Shown piece by piece: positions 29,504 to 29,536 of a stretch of DNA of 29,536 nt; the first letter of the stretch is position 1; each line of letters opens with the position of its first letter. Source of the stretch: Gnetum montanum. Lineage: Eukaryota; Streptophyta; Gnetopsida; Gnetales; Gnetaceae. A program made the position numbers and the translations under genes. The notes below the pieces were generated by a model. That model was not told the origin of the DNA, ran no database searches, and was given only the letters and a program-made list of their open reading frames with translations. The stretch lies in NCBI GenBank assembly GCA_015680685.1, contig MNCI01035799.1, positions 343,689 to 373,224 on the forward strand. Reading direction: 5' to 3'.

Positions 29504-29536
29504 TAGTCCGAAATGACGTTAAACTATAAAAAGTCC
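29504..29536 (+). other. Start of 3' non-coding landmark, element D
   Basis: AGTCCGAAATGACGTTAAAC lies 13 bp after the stop. It merges the GGCCCGAAAAGG landmark of A and B with the GACGTTAAACT repeat motif. This suggests D enters the same 3' non-coding region rather than an RT domain. Confidence 0.5.

Larger units (their letters stand above)
23648..29536 (+). mobile_element. Element D: youngest gag-protease LTR element (partial)
   Basis: It has a 5' LTR (23648-25001), consensus PBS (25007), repeat-rich leader and the longest gag-protease frames of the window. It is the innermost layer, richest in CpG and with fewest stops. The sequence ends about 45 bp after the stop at 29491, inside the family landmark (GTCCGAAATGACGTTAAACT) that opens the 3' non-coding region in A and B. 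Whether RT and integrase follow cannot be seen. Confidence 0.88.

Overview
The window looks like nuclear DNA of a land plant with a large, repeat-rich genome. It consists entirely of LTR retrotransposons of one Ty3/gypsy, Tat-like family and their fragments. I see no host gene, tRNA, rRNA or CRISPR. The plant group (conifer, cycad, fern, large-genome angiosperm) cannot be settled from this sequence. All recognisable coding is on the + strand: a retrotransposon Gag domain, a zinc-knuckle variant, a repeated Pro-rich P[FY]V[VI]xVP segment and a retropepsin-like aspartic protease with ILGRPWL. No reverse transcriptase, RNase H or integrase is visible, even in the copy whose internal region is complete between two LTRs. 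The family is therefore probably non-autonomous.

Layout, oldest to youngest. Element 0 (1-2904) is an LTR end, a primer-binding site and a decayed gag. Element A begins inside that gag: 5' LTR 2905-4003, PBS 4009, decayed gag-protease, and a 3' LTR that starts at 11596 and is cut at 11717. A solo LTR (5259-7406) with a perfect ATACA target-site duplication sits inside A's gag. Element B/C (11718-23647) begins inside A's 3' LTR and is a tandem LTR-internal-LTR-internal unit: LTR 11718-13115, gag-protease 13835-17290, polypurine tract ending at 18890, LTR 18891-20258, second gag-protease 20825-23647. Element D (23648 to the window end) begins inside C's protease at the catalytic motif: LTR 23648-25001, PBS 25007, gag-protease 25411-29491. 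This is a Russian-doll stack in which every visible insertion is of the family into itself. The right-hand ends of 0, A, B/C and D lie beyond the window.

LTRs begin TGAAACACCACAAAA and end near CGACGATTTCGG..ACA. They carry a TATA box and are full of family-specific tandem repeats, many built on the near-palindrome AGCGTNTACGC. The PBS (TGGCGCTAGAAGGAGGGCC) matches the 3' end of plant tRNA-Asn as I remember it. Transcription from the LTR, tRNA-Asn priming and Gag assembly with the encoded protease would give the particle; reverse transcriptase and integrase would have to come from a related autonomous element.

Points most worth following up are: an inverted repeat that folds the polypurine tract and 3' LTR start into a stem in two copies; a 24-nt motif found both inside the coding region and as a tandem array after the stop codon; a conserved AAACGGGCCCGTTT palindrome in the leader; and the absence of frameshifts in the B and C reading frames despite many C-to-T stop codons.
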